The translations under genes and the position numbers were made by a program. A stretch of 64,000 nucleotides of DNA from Breviolum minutum Mf 1.05b.01 (taxonomy: Eukaryota; Sar; Dinophyceae; Suessiales; Symbiodiniaceae): assembly GCA_000507305.1 (NCBI GenBank), contig DF241147.1, forward strand, positions 70,161-134,160, written 5' to 3'. Below the pieces are notes generated by a model that saw only the letters and a program-made list of their open reading frames with translations, was not told the DNA's origin and did not search any database. Shown in pieces: positions 58,901-64,000 of this stretch (within the stretch, counting starts at the first letter, position 1; each line of letters begins with the position of its first letter).

Positions 58901-59371
58901 ATGGATCCTGAAAAAATCATCCACTATCCACGGGATTTGGTGGACTTTTCAGGGTGTAAAAAGATGATGATCCATCTCCCAACACAAGGGGGAAACATGA
59001 TGAATTATGCACTTTTAAATCGGAAAATCCCTGGTTGAATGCATTGGTTGAACGAACCCCCCCCAAAAAAAAAGGTGGGGTGGCATTTATGTACTGTAAT
59101 TTCCCCAGTTGAAATTTCTCAAACCTGAAAGCTACACCACTCCTATGGAACAGGCTTTCCCGGGCTTATTGATTTGAATCCCCCCCCAAAAAAAATGAAC
59201 CACCATTTTTTGGGGGGATTGCATACGTGTCACTCACCAAAAAATCACCCCCCCAAAACAACAAAAAACAGAATCCAGGCCAAAAACTCAAAGTCTACAG
59301 CGCTTCTATGAAAAAGTTTTTCATCTTGGCCGCAACATCCATCAATTTAGCCACGAAAAGAACCCTCCGAC

Positions 59372-59480
59372 TGGTTGTTTGATAGGGATCCTTCTAATGG
59401 TTTCTTACCCCATATAACTGGGTAGGACATCAACCCCTGTATAACCTAACAAACCGGGGGCCCGTTTTTCATTGCTCAAT
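59372..59480. repeat. F9 element
   Basis: GGTTGTTTGATAGGGATCCT, then CATATAACTGGGTAGGACATCA and AACAAACCGGGGGCCC. It is the same order as 4138-4300, 18770-18860, 36545-36660 and about 44390-44700. Confidence 0.65.
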
Positions 59481-59666
59481 TCACATGGCAGTGTTTTTTG
59501 TTAAGATATCCAGCTAGAGATACACAAAAATGACGTATTTTGCTCAAAATCACCGCTAAAAAGGTCCCTTAGAAAAAACATCCAGCTGGTTACCAAAAGA
59601 ATGTCGCCGAGCCGAAAAAAAAAAAAACGACGTTCATGGTCACCTCAACCGTCCCGAACCCGGGCA

Positions 59667-59776
<110 letters not shown>

Positions 59777-60023
59777 GGTACTGATGCCACCCCCCGTCGA
59801 GAAATAAGGCCTAAAATCAGGGATTATTAACCACCATCATCCCCCAACTGAGGTTTTACTATAAGGCCCTATTTCTTGGGGTGGGTGGCGCTAAAAAACC
59901 CCGTTTATAAGACGATGGTGGTGAATATTGACCCGTTGATTTTGGCCGGCTAGTTATCTAGGGGGGAAACCGTGGCAGTTGTGGGGGGGGGCTAAGGTGC
60001 CCTTAAGAATTCCCATGTTACAC

Positions 60024-60085
60024 CTCTCGTATCCCCACATCCATGGGAAAACCCGACATCATCTCGGCCCTCGACATTGCGCGGC
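60024..60085 (-). CDS. internal exon, unrecognised protein
   Basis: 62 bp with acceptor TTGGGCTGAG|GC and donor ATACGAGAG|GTGTAA, encoding RAMSRAEMMSGFPMDVGIRE. Three frames are GC-rich here, so the assignment rests on the splice motifs. Confidence 0.4.
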
Positions 60086-60099
60086 CTCAGCCCAAGAAT

Positions 60100-61860
60100 C
60101 GCCGCCAATTCATACCACCAAAAACACCAAGGGGTGGGGAGGGTCAGAAAATGTGTCTGGAAACCCTAAACCCAACCACCCCCCTAAGGACTGGTCAACC
60201 AAACCCCCCAGGAAAATTCCTCAAAAAAATTCCCGCACAAAATCTTTGGGAAAAAAATGTTCTCTTTTTCGTGCAATCCGATGGGTTTTTGTCGAGTTGG
60301 GGCTCACAAGTGCAGGCAGGTTCCCCCTGAAAGCCCATGATGAAGGGAAGAGGATATGATATGCCTTTCCTTTTTTGGGGGGCCATTTTTGTTAAGATTT
60401 TCAGTGGTAAACTCGTCCTGTGAAACCTTTGGGGGGGTGTAAGATATCCGAGATATCTTTACTGTAATTGAAATTCCGCAGATTGAGTTCAAGGTTTCCA
60501 TTCAACCGCAGGGCTTAAAACAAAACCGCATCAGATGCGGTTTTGATAAAAACACCAACACCTGACGAATCATAGTTCTTCATGGTTTCCCATTCAAAAA
60601 AAGATACAGTAGTCGGTGTATACACTTCGAGGACTAGACATCTTTTCACACAAAACAAGGTCTTTTGTCGCTAATATTCTCAAACAAAAACAATGCAAAA
60701 AACCAAAGGAAATCACTCAAACCGACCCAAAAAATCTTCAAAAAAAAACAAGTCAATTTCAATTCTCCCAACAGATTCCTAAAATATAACATCATTTACA
60801 TCACATTTCATCCATCACGCCAACATGAAAAATGCCCGGCCCATGTTCCTTTTTTAAAAAAATCCACAAGCCCAACGGTTTTATGCGCGTTTCAAGAAAT
60901 CTCTCCCAAGGTACCATATGATCGCTCCAAGGAGGAGCTGTAGAAAGAAATCTCCCACCGCAACCCGGCCGGAGGTGTGTTGGTGGTGTCACTTGCGAAA
61001 CTGGAAACATGTTGCGGTGGGTTTTTGTTGACACCTTTTTTCTTCACACCACCTGTTTTTTTTGTTGGTTGATATATATGGTAGAATCATGTGGCTTGTG
61101 TGGCTCTGGTTGACTCGTTTTTTTTTGTGAAAAAAATCTCACCCTATTGAAAATTTGAAGGCTGTCTTTTTGGAACTGAAACACCAATAAAAGAAGCCCA
61201 AAGTGCATGGGTGAAACAATCTGTCAAAAAGATCACTTGGCCAAAAGGGCCCGTCAACCCGCCGGCCGCGCTTGCGGGTGGTTTTTGGCGGGATATCCTT
61301 TGTGGAAGGAACCTATTTTTTGAGGTCACGACAAGACAAACGGCAGCGGGAAAGACATCTTCAATTCTGAAAGCATGTAAAAATAAAAACCGAGATGAAA
61401 AAAAATCACTTATATAAGGCCTTTCGAAACCTTTTGAACAGTATCAACCCTGGATGAATAAATCAACACCTCATAAATTCCGAGAGGTTGCCCTAGATTG
61501 GATAGATTTCAATCGCCAGCCTTTTTTTGGAGTACAGCTTTTCTCCCTTCAATCCAGCGTTAGGAGTCTTGGTTTGAGACATGAATTTTTATCAGGGCTG
61601 ATGACAACCCATTGGTTTCTCTCAAGAAGGCCAGCCAGCTATTAAAAACCCTTAGTTCCATTCAGGGGGTTTTACGTGGTTTTGAGGGGAGGTTTTTAGT
61701 TGATCAAGCATGATTTCCCATTCATAATTTTGAATTTTTTCAAAGATTGATATCCTCAACGCCTCCGTTTTCAATGAAAAGATTCCGAGATCACGGCTTT
61801 GTTTTGCAAAGGTTTCAAGTCATGTTTTAAAAAGAAAAAGAAATCCGTTAAAACCACCCC
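60100..61860. other. stretch without secure genes
   Basis: A GC-rich inverted patch lies at 61245-61290 (CCCGCCGGCCGCGC..). The frames around 61211-61417 are not splice-supported. This is probably the intergenic or 5' region of the minus-strand gene(s) downstream of EFL. Confidence 0.4.
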
Positions 61861-62021
61861 TACTTGGAGGATCTTCCTAGGACGGACGTAAGTGGTTAGG
61901 ATCACCCCCACTTATAAGCCATCAATAGCCATTTGGAAGGGGTCCCACAACCCGATTCTTAGGGGACTTATTAAGCATGGTTATTAACCACTTACAACAA
62001 GTCCTGGGATCCTCCAAGTAG
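61861..62021. repeat. F5 element
   Basis: ACTTGGAGGATCTTCCTAGG and AGTCCTGGGATCCTCCAAGTA arms, with inner AAGTGGTTAGGATCACCCCC and GGTTATTAACCACTTAC. It sits about 180 bp downstream of the EFL stop codon. Confidence 0.8.
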
Positions 62022-62198
62022 ACCATACGACCAGCCGATCAAAAAAAGGCACCTTTTTGGACCTCAACGTCTGTCCACGTGAATCAAATGGGTGAGATTT
62101 TTGGGCGGATTCGAAAGTTAAGGACGCTGACAAACCTAGCATGAAACCGGTTGGTCCCAAACACATCTTCACAAAACCTCAAGGGCAATTCATTCAAC

Positions 62199-62697
62199 TC
62201 ACTTCTTCTTGCCACCCTTCTCATCACCCTCGCCCTTGCGCTCGCAGCTCACCACCTTGCCAAGCATCACCACACCGTTGCCATCCATGAAGGCAACACG
62301 GGAGAGGCCTTCGCAATTCTTGAAGGTGTCGCAGACCAATGGCTGTTGTGGCTGGAAGCTGCACTGAGCCATCTCGTTGGACTTCAGGGAGTGAGGGTCC
62401 TCCATCTTTTTGCCACCAGTCTCCTTGCCCATCTTCCACTTGAGAGCAGACACACGGCATGCTGCACGGCCGCATCGCACAAAACCAATNACGCTCCTCT
62501 TTCTGCCTGTCCATGAAGAAGGCGAATGCGAAGGAGCCCTTGCCCAAACGCTCAGCCTCAGCCTTCAGCTTCTCCAAATCACGCTCAGGCAGGCCACCCA
62601 GCTCAAAGATCAAGCGACCAGTAGTGGTGCTCTTGCCACTGTCGACATGGCCGCAAATCACGATGGAAAGGTGAGGCTTCTCCGAGTTGGCTGGCAT
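62199..62697 (-). CDS. EFL: EFL (elongation factor-like GTPase), internally truncated at an assembly N
   Basis: EFL is the EF-1alpha-like GTPase that carries aminoacyl-tRNA to the ribosome. The N-terminal 69 codons (62491-62697) start [20 protein letters not shown]. They contain the P-loop GHVDSGKST and the switch I region lead-in, ending ..[10 protein letters not shown] single N (62490) follows. The next 96 codons (62199-62489) are the C-terminal beta-barrel: [57 protein letters not shown], then TGA. The DxPG and NKxD GTPase motifs and roughly 290-300 residues of domains 1-3 are absent. Because both parts are intact and clean, I infer an assembly collapse or misjoin, possibly between members of a tandem EFL array, rather than a pseudogene. 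There are no introns in the parts present. Confidence 0.9.
62490..62490. other. single-N assembly gap inside EFL
   Basis: The reading frame is exactly codon-aligned on both sides of the N, yet the central GTPase and domain 2 regions are missing. The N therefore stands for a gap of unknown size, not one ambiguous base. Confidence 0.85.
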
Positions 62698-62735
62698 GGT
62701 CTATATAGTGAGAGGGCTCACTCTGCGCAATTTTT
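62698..62735 (-). promoter_or_regulatory. candidate spliced-leader acceptor of EFL
   Basis: GAGCCCTCTCACTATATAG|ACC directly precedes the ATG, with AG at 62701-62702. The pyrimidine content is modest. The position fits a trans-splice site giving a very short 5' UTR. Use is inferred. Confidence 0.4.
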
Positions 62736-62739
62736 TTGA

Positions 62740-64000
62740 GCGCTGCAAAATTGCTGGGCTGCAGAAATCAAAACTCAAGGCAAGTAGTGGTAAGTCACCG
62801 CTGAAAAGTTTTGACAGCATACATAGAGGCACAAAAAACACCGGTACGTTTGAATCAATGAAAAAGGGGATGAATGAGCTGTAATGAACGTCCAATGGCA
62901 GAAAATCATGATTCCATTCGGTTCCGCACATTGACACAATTTTGGACAGAAAACAGCGACAAAGTCCAAGACGTTCGTGTAGGTACAAAGTGGGTTCCTA
63001 CTTATGACCTCTTTAAGTGGAGTTATAACCCTACTTCGTATATACTTTGTACCATCAAGTTGAACACATTCTCCAATTGTGTTTGGACTATGCAAACAAA
63101 ATGTCACCGTTTCCCTTGAACTGATGTAAAGAACGTCGGCAAGTTGCCCAACAAAAAACATACACCAAGCAGAAATCCCCAAGAGAATGCGCCAACCTAC
63201 AAGATTACAAAAGTGTCATTTTGGTAACAAATACACCAAGATTCAAGATCCACACCAAATAAACCAGCAGCTTTCGCTTCAATTTCCTTGACAGCAGTGC
63301 AGTCACACCGAGGTTTGCTGGTTCTGCCTGACAGCAAGGAGACAAGTAGAGGAGAACGAATGGGGCAAGTATCCTCATGTCTTATGATGGTGTCTTATCT
63401 TCTATCAATTTAACTTCTAGTTGTAACCTGCTTTTGGATGTGAGGTGAGAGTGACCCTCGGCGTCAGGACTGTAAGCGAGTCACTGATATCCCTGAAAAA
63501 TAGTCCTCAGCACAAAGGCGCTAAACTTGCAGGGGCAAACAAATGAAGCTAAGCCATAATAGCCTCATAAAGGAGTAGCTAAACTTGCAGGGGCAAACAT
63601 GCCAAACAAGTCAAAGAAACATCACAATTTTGGCAAACAAGCCAGTCTGAGAACATAATTGTGACAAAAAAATCCGAAGCCATCCGCCATTGTAGCACCA
63701 CAGTTTGGTGGCTTTCTGTTTCCTGTTTCAAGGGGTTTTGCTCTGGAGCCTCTGCCACGGAAGCTAACTTCGCCCTGACAGTCTTTGCCTTGAGAATCCA
63801 AAGAGGATGCCAAAGCACAGGGGGGAAATTGGTGGGAACAGCACTATGCATGGCTCATATGGTTTTATGGGCGGGCATCCTACCCTTAATGGGAATCCAA
63901 ATCATCAAATCATGGCTAGGACGAGTCACCCTTACGTCATTGCGTCCCATTCATGGTGAAACAACAACCGGCGTTGATCGACCATGCTTAAGGCGGGGGC
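62740..64000. other. EFL upstream region
   Basis: No palindromic elements are visible here. A near-exact direct repeat GCTAAACTTGCAGGGGCAAACA occurs at about 63520 and 63577. A minus frame at about 63640-63815 (AKTVRAKLASVAEAPEQNPL) has coding-like bias and an AG|GC acceptor and could be the last exon of the next upstream gene, but its edges are unclear. Confidence 0.4.

Noticed and set aside
62199..62697. EFL as a true pseudogene
   Set aside because: Both remaining parts are free of stops and frameshifts and the break coincides with an N, so an assembly cause is more likely.

Overview
This 64 kb window looks like nuclear DNA of a dinoflagellate, most likely a Symbiodinium-type or related photosynthetic lineage. 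The evidence is: (1) the only instantly recognisable protein, at 62.2-62.7 kb, is EFL (elongation factor-like GTPase), which dinoflagellates carry instead of EF-1alpha; (2) every coding exon I could validate by frame, codon bias and splice phase lies on the minus strand, as in the long unidirectional gene blocks of dinoflagellates; (3) many introns appear to use GC instead of GT as donor, with AG|G or AG|GC acceptors; (4) coding density is a few percent, in tiny exons separated by introns of up to about 1.8 kb; (5) trans-splice-type acceptors lie a few bases upstream of two start codons. EFL also occurs in other algae, so the organism call is inference. I saw no prokaryotic features, tRNA, rRNA or CRISPR.

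Layout, in the direction of transcription (right to left). 64.0-62.7 kb: EFL 5' flank. 62.7-62.2 kb: EFL, with its middle missing at a single N. 60-50 kb: minus-strand exons of unrecognised gene(s). 49.05-46.56 kb: a six-exon phase-consistent chain (unknown protein). 44.84-35.05 kb: a YigB-like HAD-family phosphatase in eight small exons, with all four HAD motifs in order. 33.15-32.27 kb: a complete compact seven-exon gene for a 136-residue protein with a mitochondrial-type N-terminus, with introns of only 37-161 bp. 32.0-31.4 kb: probable 3' end of another compact gene. 30.6-1.5 kb: about 20 further minus-strand exons, including an in-phase four-exon chain for a membrane protein (26.66-24.39 kb).

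The space between exons is packed with 100-170 bp palindromic elements, at least ten families. Most begin and end in TA with long terminal inverted repeats and no coding capacity, so they resemble MITEs of the Tc1/mariner-Stowaway type. One 1.4 kb intron of the phosphatase gene holds five of them, two sharing a single TA. The compact genes at 31.1-33.35 kb have none. There are also large GAT/ATC, AAC and CCAA microsatellites, two minisatellites, a local segmental duplication, and three assembly gaps (10159-10818, 53172, 62490). Family labels used below: F1 (TACCCTCCCTG..), F2 (TACTGTTGATGG..), F3 and F4 (TACCCTGGAAGTC.. with different interiors), F5 (ACTTGGAGGATGGG..), F6 (TATGGGTGTTTCC..), F7 (ATAGGATCCATG..), F8 (CTCTGGTAAACTAACA..), F9 (GGTTGTTTGAGG..), F10 (GATGTCCCAG..), F11 (GTGGGCCCCCT..). 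Exon edges are hand-read from splice motifs and phase and may be off by a few codons.
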